Shown: positions 15,130 through 25,400, numbered from the stretch's first letter. The stretch is DNA of 32,098 bases from an uncultured Kiritimatiellota bacterium (GCA_934643865.1 CAKUCX010000039.1:1-32098), one strand, 5' to 3'. The notes: a model not told the origin generated them from the letters alone. Numbers and translations are program-made.

Positions 15130-16653
15130 TCACGGTCCCGTCATCGCAAGCGCGTTGCCGGCGAAGAAGGGGTCGTTCGTGAAGCGGCAGCCGAGGCGGC
15201 GCAGGCCCGCCTGGTCGCCGGGCGGCGCGATGTGCGTGAGGTGGGCCTCGCAGCCGCGCAGCTCGGCGAGTTTCTCCGTCGCGACGGCGGCGGCCGGGTT
15301 CGTCGTGCAGGAGATCGCAAGGCCGATGAGCGCCTCGTCCAGGTTGAGCGACGTGAAGCCGCCCTTGAGGATGTCGCGCTTCAGATGCGCGATCGACTGG
15401 ATGACGCTCGGGGCGATGAGGTGGATCTGCCTGGGGATGCCGGCGAGGAGTTTGACGGCGTTGAGGACCATCGCGGCCGTCGCGTGCAGCTCGTCCGAGT
15501 TGTGGCCCGTCACGATGCGCCCGTCCCGCAGCTGGATGGCCGCGCCCGAGACGACGGCGCCGCCGGCCTTGCCCTTGCTCGCCTCGCGCGCGTCCTGCGC
15601 GGCCTGGCGCGCGGCCTCCACGGGGATGCGGTCCTCGTTGCGGAGGCCGAGCTTGTGCATGAGTGCGTCGACGCGGGCGACCGAATCGCGGTCGGCGAGG
15701 CCCGTCGCAAAGTCGCAGAGCGTGCGCAGGTTGCGGCGGACGACCTCCTGCCGGGAGGCCTCCTGCACGACGGCGTCGTCGACGATGCCGAAGCCGATGC
15801 GGTTCACGCCCATGTCCGTCGGCGACCGGTAGGGGCACTCGCCGTCCGTCATCTTCTCCCAGATCGCGCGCAGGAGGGGGAACGCCTCGACGTCGCGGTT
15901 GTAGTTGACCGCCGTCTTCCCGTACGCCTGGAGGTGGTACGGGTCGATCATGTTGAAGTCCTTGAGGTCGATCGTGGCGGCCTCGTAGGCGACGTTGAGC
16001 GGATGTTCGAGCGGCATGTTCCAGACGGGGAACGACTCGAACTTCGCGTAGCCGGCCTTGCGCCCCTTGCGCGACGCGTGGTAGATCTGGGAGAGGCAGG
16101 TGGCGAACTTGCCCGAGCCGGGCCCGGGAGCCGTGACGACGACGATGGGCCGCTCGGTCGGCACGTCGTCGTTCTTGCCGTAGCCCTCGTCGGAGACGAT
16201 CGTCGCGACGTCGGCGGGGTAGCCCTGCGTGACGTAGTGGAACCACACGCTCACGCCCCTGTTTTCGAGGCGCTGGCGAAACTGGAGGGCGGCGAGCTGG
16301 CCCGCGTAGCGCGTGATAACGACGCCGCGCACGAGGAGGCCCAGCCCCTTGAGGTCGTCGATGAGCTTCATCGCGTCGTCGGCGTAGGAGATGCCGAAGT
16401 CCGCGCGCATCTTCCTGTGCTCGATGTCGCCCGCGTAGATGCAGAGGAGGATCTCGGCCTGGTCGCCGAGGGACTGGAGAAGGCGCAGCTTGACGTTCGG
16501 GTCGTAGCCGGGCAGGCAGCGCGCGGCGTGCAGGTCGTTCATCAGCTTGCCGCCGAACTCCAGATAGAGCTTGCCGTAGCGCGCCGCGCGCCGGCGGATC
16601 TCCTCGGACTGCTCGGCGAGGTACTTTTCGTTGTCGAAGCCGCGTTTCATCAT
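15130..16653 (-). CDS. DUF1846 family protein
   Basis: 507 residues if started at the first of two adjacent ATG codons (16653 or 16650); the ribosome site is weak. The sequence matches the DUF1846 family in length (about 500) and in motifs: opening KRGFDNEKYL, the P-loop-like TAPGPGSGKFATCLSQ near residue 180, the KFESFPVWNMPLEHPLN segment and the GHNSDELHATAAMVLNA segment near residue 400. The GPGSGK motif suggests nucleotide binding. Family members occur in many anaerobes and no biochemical role is established. It begins 7 bp after the nifU-like gene, so the two are probably cotranscribed from the promoter at 17259. Confidence 0.88.
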   Translation of the reverse strand: MMKRGFDNEKYLAEQSEEIRRRAARYGKLYLEFGGKLMNDLHAARCLPGYDPNVKLRLLQSLGDQAEILLCIYAGDIEHRKMRADFGISYADDAMKLIDDLKGLGLLVRGVVITRYAGQLAALQFRQRLENRGVSVWFHYVTQGYPADVATIVSDEGYGKNDDVPTERPIVVVTAPGPGSGKFATCLSQIYHASRKGRKAGYAKFESFPVWNMPLEHPLNVAYEAATIDLKDFNMIDPYHLQAYGKTAVNYNRDVEAFPLLRAIWEKMTDGECPYRSPTDMGVNRIGFGIVDDAVVQEASRQEVVRRNLRTLCDFATGLADRDSVARVDALMHKLGLRNEDRIPVEAARQAAQDAREASKGKAGGAVVSGAAIQLRDGRIVTGHNSDELHATAAMVLNAVKLLAGIPRQIHLIAPSVIQSIAHLKRDILKGGFTSLNLDEALIGLAISCTTNPAAAVATEKLAELRGCEAHLTHIAPPGDQAGLRRLGCRFTNDPFFAGNALAMTGP

Positions 16654-16660
16654 GCCGCGC

Positions 16661-17224
16661 CTAGCCGTTGAGTTCCTTCAGGATGGCGGCGATCTTCTCC
16701 TTGCACCTGCCGCAGCCGCCGCCCGCCTTCGTGAAGTTCGTCACCTCCTCGACGGTCGTAAGGCCGTTTTCGGCGATGACGCGGCGCACCTCGTTCTCCG
16801 AGACGTTGTAGCACGTGCAGAGCAGCGTGTCCTCCAGGTTGCGGTCGGCGTTCGCGCCCGTCCGGTAGTTCTTGATGGCCGCCTCAAGGGCCTCGCGCCC
16901 CATGACGGAGCAGTGCATCTTCTGGGGCGGGAGGCCGCCGAGGTAGTCGGCGATCTCCTTGTTCGTGATCCTGGCGGCCTCTTCGAGGGTCTTGCCGATC
17001 ACCATCTCGGTGAGGGCGGAGGAGGAGGCGATCGCGCTCGCGCAGCCGAACGTCTGGAATTTCGCCTCGGCGATGCGCCCGTCGGGGCCGAGCTTGAACT
17101 GGAAGGTGAGGGCGTCGCCGCAGGCGAGCGAGCCGACGGTCGCGGTGCCGTCGGGCTTGTCGATGGTGCCGACGTTCCGCGGGTTGCGGAAGTGGTCCAA
17201 CGTCTTTTCCGAATAGTTCCACAT
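16661..17224 (-). CDS. nifU: NifU-like Fe-S cluster scaffold
   Basis: 187 residues. The N-terminal IscU-like domain (1 to about 125) has the three cluster cysteines: Cys35 in LACGD, Cys60 in FGCASAIASSSALTEM, and Cys104 in MHCSVMG. The C-terminal 60 residues form a BFD-like [2Fe-2S] domain (CTCYNVSENEVRRVI ending GGGCGRCKEKI). This is NifU lacking the third, Nfu-type domain, a form common in anaerobes, where it assembles clusters with a cysteine desulfurase. A partner desulfurase gene is not in the window. The demand for clusters fits the Fe-S-rich hydrogenase module. GAGAG lies 4 bases before the ATG, and an extended -10 promoter is 35 bases upstream. Confidence 0.93.
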   Translation of the reverse strand: MWNYSEKTLDHFRNPRNVGTIDKPDGTATVGSLACGDALTFQFKLGPDGRIAEAKFQTFGCASAIASSSALTEMVIGKTLEEAARITNKEIADYLGGLPPQKMHCSVMGREALEAAIKNYRTGANADRNLEDTLLCTCYNVSENEVRRVIAENGLTTVEEVTNFTKAGGGCGRCKEKIAAILKELNG

Positions 17225-17258
17225 GGTCTCTCGAATCCTTGGTCAGAAAACGTGCCCT

Positions 17259-17267
17259 AGTATACCA
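17259..17267 (-). promoter_or_regulatory. Extended -10 promoter for nifU
   Basis: Minus strand reads TGG-TATACT (hexamer 17259-17264). The expected -35 position has only a weak GTGCAC match (17282-17287). A leader of roughly 30 bases precedes the ATG at 17224. Divergent to the promoter at 17322, about 60 bp apart. Confidence 0.7.
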
Positions 17268-17321
17268 CATCCCTCCGCGCGGTGCACGCGGGCGGCGCCG
17301 AATCCCCCGCACGCGCCGATA

Positions 17322-17330
17322 TGGTATAAT
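17322..17330 (+). promoter_or_regulatory. Extended -10 promoter for the membrane protein gene
   Basis: TGG-TATAAT (hexamer 17325-17330) with no clear -35. The ATG at 17342 lies 11 bases downstream, so the mRNA should be leaderless or nearly so. No Shine-Dalgarno sequence is present between them. Confidence 0.75.
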
Positions 17331-17341
17331 GTCCGCCCCCC

Positions 17342-18640
17342 ATGACGGATGCGGAGAGATTCGGCGGCTTCACGCCGGCGCGCGCAACGAGATTCTACGT
17401 CCCGCTGCTCCTTCAGGCGTTCTCCCAGTCCCTCACCTACCCGCTCGTCGCCGGCATCGCCGCCCACGGCCCCTTCGGCGAGGAGACCTACGCCGCCTTC
17501 GCGCAAGGGCAGACCATCATGTTCATGATCGGCGCGCTCGGAGGCGGGCTCGTCATGACGGGCATGGTCTTCGCCCGCACGGACGCGGGCTACCGCGCCT
17601 TCGTCCGGCTCAACGCCGCCCTCATGCTCGTCCTTCTCGCGGTCCAGACGCTCCTTGCCCTTCCGCCCTTCGACGCGCTCATCTTCCGCGACTACCTCGG
17701 CCTCGCGCCCCATCTCGTGGAGACGGCCCGCAAGACGCTGCTGTGGGGCTTTGTGATGCAGGGCGCCTTCTTCCTGCGGAACGTGCCGCTCGTCGTCCTC
17801 TTCAACAACCGCGAAAGCGGCCTTGCGACGCTCGCGACGGCCGTGCGCATCGCGCTGACGCTCGCCGCCTCCGCCCTCTTCCTGCCGCTCGGCCTCACGG
17901 GGGCGATGTGGGCGCTTGCGGCGACGACGGTCCCCTGCGTCGTCGAGTATGCGCTCACCCATCTCTTCGCGCGCCGCTACGTCCGCGCGATCCCGCCCGC
18001 GCGCGCGCACGGCGAGGCGCCGTGCGACGCGGCCCACCAGTTCCGCTTCACCGTGCCGCTCTCCCTTGGAAGCTTCCTGCTGGCCACCGCGCCCTCCATC
18101 GTCGCCGCGTTCGTGAACCGCACGGCGGGCGGCGTCTCGATGCTCGCCGTCCACTACGCGACGATCGGCCTCGCGAACCCCGTGGGCTACGGCGCCCTGC
18201 GCATGCAGGCGCTCGCCATCCAGTTCCCGCCCGAGTATCCGGGCGACCGCCGCGTGCCGCGCTACGCCGCCGCGGCCGGGCTCGCGCTGGGCCTCGTCCC
18301 CCTCCTCCTCGCGATCCCCGGCCTCGGCGACTGGGTCTTCCGCGACTTCATGAACCTTGAGCCGGAGAATATCGGCCACGCGCGCCTCGTCATGTGCGGC
18401 TACGCCGCCTGGCCCGTCTTCCAGTGCCTGCGCGGCTACGTCGAGGGCTATGCCACCTGGATCAAGCACCCCTCCGCCGTCATGTGCGGGCAAATCGCCT
18501 ACGTCCTCGGCCTGACCGGCACGCTCGCCCTCGCCTTCGCGCTGGGGGCGCCCGGCTGGTTCATCGGCTTCGCCGCCATCTTCGTCGCGACGTTTGCGAC
18601 CCTCGGCGCCATCGGCCTCTCCGTCCGCCTTTTTTCGTGA
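17342..18640 (+). CDS. Polytopic MOP/MATE-superfamily membrane protein
   Basis: 432 residues with about twelve hydrophobic helices, beginning RFYVPLLLQAFSQSLTYPLVAGI and ending GAIGLSVRLFS. The repeat-like spacing, charge placement and length suit the multidrug/oligosaccharidyl-lipid/polysaccharide exporter superfamily (MATE or flippase). No catalytic motif is available to tell drug efflux from lipid-linked sugar flipping. The start is fixed by the promoter immediately upstream; the next ATG would lose the first helix. It stands alone, divergent from nifU and upstream of aspS, which has its own promoter. It could also be an ANKH-like transporter, so the substrate is unknown. Confidence 0.75.
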   Translation: MTDAERFGGFTPARATRFYVPLLLQAFSQSLTYPLVAGIAAHGPFGEETYAAFAQGQTIMFMIGALGGGLVMTGMVFARTDAGYRAFVRLNAALMLVLLAVQTLLALPPFDALIFRDYLGLAPHLVETARKTLLWGFVMQGAFFLRNVPLVVLFNNRESGLATLATAVRIALTLAASALFLPLGLTGAMWALAATTVPCVVEYALTHLFARRYVRAIPPARAHGEAPCDAAHQFRFTVPLSLGSFLLATAPSIVAAFVNRTAGGVSMLAVHYATIGLANPVGYGALRMQALAIQFPPEYPGDRRVPRYAAAAGLALGLVPLLLAIPGLGDWVFRDFMNLEPENIGHARLVMCGYAAWPVFQCLRGYVEGYATWIKHPSAVMCGQIAYVLGLTGTLALAFALGAPGWFIGFAAIFVATFATLGAIGLSVRLFS

Positions 18641-18669
18641 TTGTCTGGCGGAACGGTTCATGGTAGAAT
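18641..18669 (+). promoter_or_regulatory. aspS promoter
   Basis: TTGTCT (18641-18646), 17-base spacer, TAGAAT (18664-18669), preceded by TGG. The -35 begins one base after the stop codon of the membrane protein gene. The leader is about 30 bases and contains GGAG upstream of the ATG at 18706. Confidence 0.75.
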
Positions 18670-18705
18670 GCTCAGAATTGTTTTTCTGGAGAAAGTAGCG
18701 ATCAA

Positions 18706-20520
18706 ATGAGCGACATGCACCCCTACCGCACGCACACGTGCAACCAGCTCCGCAAGGAGGACGCGGGCAAGACCGTCCGCCTCTCCGGCTGGATGTTCCG
18801 CCTCCGCGACCACGGCGGCATCCTCTTCGTGGACCTCCGCGACCACTACGGCCTCACGCAGGTCGTCGTCCATCCGAGCCGCAGCTTCTTCTCCCTCGTC
18901 GAGAAGGCGCACCTCGAAAGCGTCATCACCGTGACAGGCGAGGTGAAGCTGCGCGACCCCGAAACGGTCAACCCCAACCTCCCGACGGGCGAGATCGAGA
19001 TCGAGGCGAACGAACTCGTCATGGAGGGCGCCTCCGCCGTCACGCCGCTCTACATCCCGGACGAGAAGGCCGAGGAGAGCGAGGACGTGCGCCTCAAGTA
19101 CCGCTTCCTCGACCTGCGCCGCGAGAAGCTCCACCGCAACATCATGCTCCGCTCCGAGGTCATCCGTTTCCTGCGCGAGCAGATGTGGGCCAAGGGCTTC
19201 CACGAGTTCCAGACGCCGATCCTCACGGCCTCCTCGCCCGAGGGCGCGCGCGACTACCTCGTGCCGAGCCGCGTCCACCGGGGCATGTTCTACGCCCTGC
19301 CGCAGGCGCCGCAGATGTTCAAGCAGCTCCTCATGGTCTCGGGCTTCGACCGCTACTTCCAGATCGCCCCGTGCTTCCGCGACGAGGCCGCGCGCGCCGA
19401 CCGTTCGCCGGGCGAGTTCTACCAGCTCGACATCGAGATGTCCTACGCGACGCAGGACGAGATCTTCGCCGTCGTGGAGGACGTCGTCGGCAAGACCTTC
19501 AGGGCGTTCTCCACGTGGACGTGCAACGCCGCCCCGTGGCCGCGCATCAAGTACCGCGACGCGATGATGGTCTATGGATCGGACAAGCCCGACCTCCGCA
19601 ACCCGCTCAAGTGGTTCGACATGAGCGCCTTCTTCGCGAAGGCGAACTTCAAGGCGTTTGCCGCCTGCGTCGCGAACGGCGGCCTCGTCAAGGGCCTCCT
19701 CGTCAAGGGCATCGTGGGCGTCGAGACGCGCACGTGGTTCGACAAGCGCGAGGCGTTCGTCAAGGAGAACGGCGGCAAGGGCCTCGGCTACATCAGCTGG
19801 ACGAAGGAGGGCGAGCTCAAGGGCCCGATCGCGAAGTTCCTCTCCCCCGAGCAGCTGGAGGAGATGAAGGCGCTCGCGAAGATGGAGCCGGGCGACTGCC
19901 TCTTCTTCATGGCGGCCGACGTCGACGAGTGCCACCGCCTCTCCGGGCTCGTGCGCACGAACATCGCCGACAACCTGACGCACGACATCCGCGAGCACGG
20001 GTGCTACACGTTCTGCTGGATCGTCGACTTCCCGTTCTTCGAGAAGGACCCCGAGACGGGCAAGATCATCTTCTCGCACAACCCCTTCTCGATGCCGCAG
20101 GGCGGGCTGGAGGCGCTCCAGACGAAGGCCCCGCTCGACATCGAGGCGTACCAGTACGACGTCGTCTGCAACGGCATCGAGCTTTCCTCGGGCGCGATCC
20201 GCAACCACCGCATCGACATCATGGAGAAGGCGTTCGAGATCGCGGGCTACTCCAGGGAGGTCGTCCAGCAGAAGTTCGGCTGCCTCTACAACGCCTTCCA
20301 GTACGGCGCGCCGCCGCACGGCGGCATCGCGCCGGGCGTCGACCGCATGGTCATGCTCCTCGCCGACACGCCCAACATCCGCGAGGTCATCGCCTTCCCG
20401 ATGAACCAGAAGGCCCAGGACCTCATGATGAACGCGCCGAACGCCGTCACCGAGCAGCAGCTCCGCGAGCTTCACATCAAGATCCGCGGCACGAACGAAG
20501 CCAGCGCCCGCCCGGCCTAG
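18706..20520 (+). CDS. aspS: Aspartyl-tRNA synthetase, probably non-discriminating
   Basis: 604 residues, bacterial type. The N-terminal anticodon-binding OB domain (about 1-110) contains RLRDHGGILFVDLRD with His36. In bacterial enzymes that also charge tRNA-Asn, this position is His, while discriminating enzymes carry Leu (DLG). Class II motif 2 is CFRDEAARADRSPGEFYQLDIEMS, written as FRDEAARADR followed by QLDIEMS, and motif 3 is GGIAPGVDRMVMLL. The GSDKPDLRNP segment near residue 285 and a GAD insertion domain are present. Motif 2 has small differences from the usual RADRQPEF. Charging Asn-tRNA with Asp would require GatCAB elsewhere. The ribosome site GGAG is about 13 bases before the ATG. 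Confidence 0.97.
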   Translation: MSDMHPYRTHTCNQLRKEDAGKTVRLSGWMFRLRDHGGILFVDLRDHYGLTQVVVHPSRSFFSLVEKAHLESVITVTGEVKLRDPETVNPNLPTGEIEIEANELVMEGASAVTPLYIPDEKAEESEDVRLKYRFLDLRREKLHRNIMLRSEVIRFLREQMWAKGFHEFQTPILTASSPEGARDYLVPSRVHRGMFYALPQAPQMFKQLLMVSGFDRYFQIAPCFRDEAARADRSPGEFYQLDIEMSYATQDEIFAVVEDVVGKTFRAFSTWTCNAAPWPRIKYRDAMMVYGSDKPDLRNPLKWFDMSAFFAKANFKAFAACVANGGLVKGLLVKGIVGVETRTWFDKREAFVKENGGKGLGYISWTKEGELKGPIAKFLSPEQLEEMKALAKMEPGDCLFFMAADVDECHRLSGLVRTNIADNLTHDIREHGCYTFCWIVDFPFFEKDPETGKIIFSHNPFSMPQGGLEALQTKAPLDIEAYQYDVVCNGIELSSGAIRNHRIDIMEKAFEIAGYSREVVQQKFGCLYNAFQYGAPPHGGIAPGVDRMVMLLADTPNIREVIAFPMNQKAQDLMMNAPNAVTEQQLRELHIKIRGTNEASARPA

Positions 20521-20535
20521 GGCACGGAACGGACC

Positions 20536-21282
20536 TTGCAGAAATCACCGTATTCTCTCGTACACGCCCTTCTCGCCTCGCTCATCCTCGTGGCGCTCCT
20601 TTTCTCGAAGGGGGCGGCGGATTTCTGGCATCAGTTCATCCACGGCCTCGCCCAGGTGATGACGCCGCAGGTTCTGAAGGCGAACCTCCTTGCCTCGACG
20701 GCGTTCTTCGCGTCGCTTCTGCTCGTTCTCTGGCTCATGGCGCGCCTCCCCGCCCTCTGGCAGGCGCGCGCGCCGAAGCCCGCCGGGGAGAAGCCGCCCG
20801 CCGACCGCCTGCGCGCCGTGTCCCGCGCGGCCCTCGCCGCGCCCGTCTTGACGGCCATCGCCCTCGGCCTCAACTGGCTCGGGGCGAAGGTGGTCGCGTG
20901 GATGACGGGCGCGCCGGCGGCCGACCAGGAGCTTGTCAGGTGCTTTACGGACGGGCAGTATTCGCTCGCACTCCGCGCCCTTCTCGTCGCCGTCGTCCTC
21001 TTCCAGGCCCCGCTCCTGGAGGAGCCGATCTTCCGGGGCGTCCTCTTTCGCGGCTTCGCGTCGCGCCTGCCCGTCTGGGCCGCCGCCGTCCTCTCCGGCG
21101 CTGTCTTCGCGCTCGTCCACGTGAACGCCGCCTCCTTCGCCGCGCTCTGGTTCCTCGGCGTCGCGTTCGCCGTCCTCTACGCCCGCACGGGCACGATCCT
21201 CGCGCCCATGACGGCCCATCTCCTCTTCAACGCGGCGAACCTCCTGCTCCTCCTCTTCTTCCCCGACCTCTCGGCGAACTAG
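20536..21282 (+). CDS. CPBP-family intramembrane metalloprotease
   Basis: 248 residues with a TTG start 15 bases after the aspS stop; no nearby ATG fits. Seven or eight hydrophobic helices are visible. The conserved motifs of the CAAX/bacteriocin-processing (Abi, PF02517) family are in order: EEPIFRGVLFRG (about residue 160), FALVHVN (about 195) and HLLFNAAN (about 235), giving the Glu, His and His/Asn metal and catalytic positions. Members cleave membrane proteins or protect against bacteriocins; the target here is unknown. Next gene starts immediately at the stop, so aspS, this gene and the methylthiotransferase form a likely operon. Confidence 0.87.
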   Translation: MQKSPYSLVHALLASLILVALLFSKGAADFWHQFIHGLAQVMTPQVLKANLLASTAFFASLLLVLWLMARLPALWQARAPKPAGEKPPADRLRAVSRAALAAPVLTAIALGLNWLGAKVVAWMTGAPAADQELVRCFTDGQYSLALRALLVAVVLFQAPLLEEPIFRGVLFRGFASRLPVWAAAVLSGAVFALVHVNAASFAALWFLGVAFAVLYARTGTILAPMTAHLLFNAANLLLLLFFPDLSAN

Positions 21283-22443
21283 ATGCGCATCGCCTTCAAG
21301 ACGTTCGGCTGCCGCCTGAACCGCGCGGAGGCCCTTGACGCGGAGGCGCAGGCCGAGGCCGCCGGCCACCAGGTCGTGGCGCTCGGCGCGGCGGGCGCGC
21401 CCGACGTCATCGTCGTCCGGGGGTGTTCCGTCACCGAAAAGGCCCAGCGCGACTGCGAACGGGAGATCGCGCGCCTGCGGCGGCGCTTCCCCGCCGCCGA
21501 GGTCCGCCTCGCGGGCTGCCTGCCCGCCGCGCCCGCCGCCCGGCGCCCGGCGGAAGGCCCGATTCCGCTGCGCACGTCCCGCGCCTACCTGAAGGTGCAG
21601 GACGGCTGCTCGGGACGGTGCGCGTTCTGCATCGTCCCGCGCTTTCGCGGCCCGCCCGTCTCCGTCCCCTTCGCGGACGTCCTCGCCCGCGCCCGCGCCT
21701 TCCTCGGCGCGGGCTACCGCGAACTCGTCGTCACGGGCTGCAACCTCGCCCTCTACCGCTCCGCCGGTCTTGGCCTTCCCGGCCTGCTCGCCGCCCTCGC
21801 CGAACTGTCCGGCGCGCCTCACCGCGTCCGCCTCGGCTCCCTGGAGCCCGGCATCTGCGACGACGCCCTCCTCGACGCCGTTGCCGCGCATCCGAACATC
21901 TGCCGCTTCCTCCACCTCTCCCTCCAGTCCGGCTCCAGCCGCGTCCTGAGGCGGATGGGCCGCCCCTATGCGGCCGAAGACGTGTCGGCGTTCTGCGCCC
22001 GGGCCGTCCGCCGCCTCGGCCCCCGCCTCGCCCTCGGCGCCGACGTCATCGCCGGCTTCCCCGGCGAGACGGACGAGGACCATGCCGCGACGCAGGCCTT
22101 CCTCGCCGACCCGCGCGCCCGCTTCGCCCGCCTCCACGTCTTCCCCTACTCGGAGCGCCCCGGCACGCCGGCGGCGGAGATGGACGGCGCCCTTCCGCGC
22201 GCGGTGCGCCGCGCCCGCGCGCGCGAACTGGCGGCGCTGGGCCGTCGCCAGCGTGCCACGTTCGCCCAGTCGTTCGTCGGCCAGGAGGTCGAGGTCTGCG
22301 TCGAGCGCGGCGGCGCGCGCGGCTGGACGGCCGAATACCTCCCCTGCCGCCTTTCCGCGCCCGCCCCGCGCCGCGCGCTCGTCTCCGTCCGCGTCGCCGC
22401 CTGCGGCGCGGACGGGACGCTACTGGCCGCATACGGCCCGTGA
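21283..22443 (+). CDS. mtaB: MtaB-type tRNA methylthiotransferase (radical SAM)
   Basis: 386 residues. N-terminal UPF0004 domain with cluster cysteines Cys10 (FGCRLN), Cys48 (RGCSVT) and Cys79 (AGCLP). A radical SAM motif CSGRCAFCIVP (CxxxCxxC) starts near residue 109. The mid-barrel HLSLQSGSSRVLRRMGR and ADVIAGFPGETDED are standard. The C-terminal part corresponds to a TRAM-like domain. MtaB adds methylthio to t6A37 of tRNA; assignment to MtaB rather than MiaB/RimO rests on the short N-terminal FGC(R/K)xN and CxxxRGC-type arrangement and is fairly confident. Its ATG abuts the CPBP stop, and its 3' end overlaps the convergent amylase gene by 24 bp. Confidence 0.88.
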   Translation: MRIAFKTFGCRLNRAEALDAEAQAEAAGHQVVALGAAGAPDVIVVRGCSVTEKAQRDCEREIARLRRRFPAAEVRLAGCLPAAPAARRPAEGPIPLRTSRAYLKVQDGCSGRCAFCIVPRFRGPPVSVPFADVLARARAFLGAGYRELVVTGCNLALYRSAGLGLPGLLAALAELSGAPHRVRLGSLEPGICDDALLDAVAAHPNICRFLHLSLQSGSSRVLRRMGRPYAAEDVSAFCARAVRRLGPRLALGADVIAGFPGETDEDHAATQAFLADPRARFARLHVFPYSERPGTPAAEMDGALPRAVRRARARELAALGRRQRATFAQSFVGQEVEVCVERGGARGWTAEYLPCRLSAPAPRRALVSVRVAACGADGTLLAAYGP

Positions 22444-25400
22444 CGCCGGCGGGGGCGGAACGGGCGCGGCCTGCGGGCGGATCTCGAACCCGCCGGGCGG
22501 GAGCGTGACGTCCCGGCCGCCGGGGAGCGCGAAGGAGACGGAATCCGCCGAGACGTTGACCGCAAGCGTGAACGTGGCCCCGTCCGGGAGCGGGCGCGTG
22601 AAGGCGTAGGCCTTCTCCGGCTCGGGGACGGCGTGCCAGACGACGGGGGCGTCGAAAAGCGCGGGGTGGGCGCGGCGGAGCCCCGCCAGGCGCGCGACGA
22701 GCGCGCGGCGCTCCCGCGCCACCACGTCGTCCGCCCGCGACCAGTCGATGCACCAACTGCCGTGGTCGCGGTTCCCCCAGATGGAGTGCGGCCGCGCGTC
22801 GGCGATCTCCTGTCCGTTGTAGAGCATCGGCACGCCGTCAAGGAGGAAGCACGTCGCGAGCATCGCCGCGTTCCGCACGGGCCCGTACAGCGCCTCCTTG
22901 CGCTTCTGGCCCGGGTTCACGTTCGCGAAGTCGTGGTTCTCGAAGCAGCGCATCCAGTGGAAGCCGCGCGGGTAGTCGCGCACCTGCGCGCGCCACGCCG
23001 TCTCCAGGAGGCTCGCCGGGGCCTTCCCGGCGAGCAGGTCGACCATCGCCCACTGCGTGTAGAAGCCGTAGGTGAGGTCGAACGCGGCGATCTGGTCGTC
23101 GCCCTTCAGGCCCTCGCAGAGGAAGAAGACGCCCGGCTTCGCGGCGCGGCAGCGGCGCGCGCCCTCCTCCCAGAAGTCGACGGGCAACATGTCGGCCACG
23201 TCGCAGCGGAAGCCGTCCACGTCGTAGTCGCGGATGAAGGAGAGCATGTTCGCGTAGAGGTATTCGCGCACGGCAGGGTTCGCGATGTCCATCTCCGGGA
23301 ACGCCCAGTCGCCGAGCTTCGGCGTACCGTCCTGGTTGCGCACGATGTAGTCGGGGTGGTCCTTCAGGAAGACGGCGTGGGGACCGCAGTGGAAGTAGAC
23401 GAGGTCGAACATCACCTTCATCCCGAGGCGGTGCGCCTCGGCGACGAACGCCCGGAGGTCGGCCTTCGTGCCGTACTCGGGATCGACGGCGAAGAAATCC
23501 TTCTGGCGGTAGGGGTTCTTCGGGTTCTTGAGGCCGCAGGCCTTCTGGCGGCCGCTCCAGAAGCGCGGGTCCGGGTCGTCGTCCGCGAGCTGGTGGGGCG
23601 TCAGGTAGATGAGGTCGACGCCGAGCGCCTTCAGGTCCGGCAGCTTCGCGCGCGCGGCGGCGAAGGTCCCCTCCGGCGTGAACATGCGCGTGAAGAGCTG
23701 GTACATGACGCTCGTGCGGAGGAAGTCCGGCACGGCGCGCGCCGCCGTCGTCTGCGGCGCGTGGGCGCTCGCGTAGGTGGGGTGGAAGCGCCCGGCGGGC
23801 GTCTTGTCGCGGTTGGGGAGGCGCACGAGCGGGAACGGGCCCGTCGCCGCGACGAGCCAGCTGCGGGCGGGCAGCACGAGGCGGCCCGAGACGGAGTCGA
23901 GCGTCGCGCCCGGCCCGGCGAGGCGGGCCGCCGAGCCGGCGGGAACCGTGAACGTGCGCGCCTGGTCCGACACGTTCACGGCCGTCGTCCACGTCGTCCC
24001 GTCCGCGAGCGGGCGGCGGAAGGCGTAGACGTCGTGCGGGAACGGCGTCTCAAGCCACTCGGTCGGCGCGTCGTAGAGGGCGGGGTGTTCGTGGCGGAGG
24101 CGGACGAGCGCCGTGACGAGCGCGCGGCGGTGTTCGCCCGCCGGGGTCCACGCCGCCGACCAGTCGATGCCCCACTTGCCGAAGAAGCGGTTCGACCAGA
24201 TGGAATGCGGCGCCGTGTCGGCGATCTCCTGCCCGTTGTAGAGCATCGGCACGCCGTCGAGCATGAAGATCGTCGCAAGGAGGCCGTCGTTGAGGTCGAG
24301 GCCGTACTTCTCCTCCCAACGCGGTTCGCCCGGCGCGCAGTTCGCGTAGTCGTGGTTCTGGAAGCAGCGCATCCAGCGGTAGCCCGCCGGGTAGCGGCCC
24401 TCGCGCGCGCGGCAGGCCGCCGTGAGGTTCGTCGCCGAGCCGCGCCCCCGCAGCATGTCGCCGATCGCCTTCTGCATGGGGAAGGCGTAGTTGAGGTCGA
24501 AGGCGAGCGCCTGGTCGTCATGCGCGCTGCCCTCGCAGAGCATCACGACGTCCGGCTTCACCGCCGCGTTCCGCCGGTACGCCTCCTCGCGGAAAGCGCG
24601 CGGCAGCATGTCGCCCACGTCGCTGCGGAACCCGTCGCAGCCGAACTCCGTGAGGTACCACTTCATGTTCTCGTAGAGGTATTCGCGCACGGCGGGATGG
24701 TCGAGGTCGAGGCGGGGGAACGCCCATTCGCCGAGCTTGAAGGTGCCGTCCGCGTTGCGCAGTACCCAGTCGGGCTGGTCCTTCAGGAAGACGGCGTTGG
24801 GCCCGCAGTGGTAGTAGACGACGTCGAAGAGCACCTTCAGGCCGAGGCGGTGCGCGGCCGCAACGAAGTCCTTCAGGTCCTGCTCCGTGCCGTATTCGGG
24901 ATCGATGCCGAAGTAGTCGGCGATGCGGTAGGGGTTGCAGGGGTTTCCGAGGCGGCTCCCCTTCTGGCGCCCGCTCCAGAACGCGGGATCGGTGCCGCGA
25001 TCCGCCGTCGCGACCGGACAGAGGTAGAGGATGTCCACGCCCAGCGCCTTCACGAACGGGAGGCGCGCCTCGGCGGCCTTGAGCGTCCCCTCCGGCGTGA
25101 ACATGCGGAGGAAGAGCTGGTACATCGTCGCCCCCTTGAGGAAGGCGGGGGCCGGACGCACCGCCGCTCCCTTCTCCGTGACGGGCGGCAGGCCGCGCGC
25201 GCCCTTCGGCACGTTCCGCGCGGCGGCAAGGGCCCGCGCCCGGGCCAGGCGCTCGGCGTTCGGACGCGCCGCGACCGCGAGCGGACGGATGTCGTAGCCC
25301 GCGCCGGAGAACGTGTAGACACCCGAAGCGTCCACGCGGCACGCGAACGACAGGCGCGCGGCGGCGGTGGGCGCGGCGGGCAGCGCCACCTTCACCGTGA

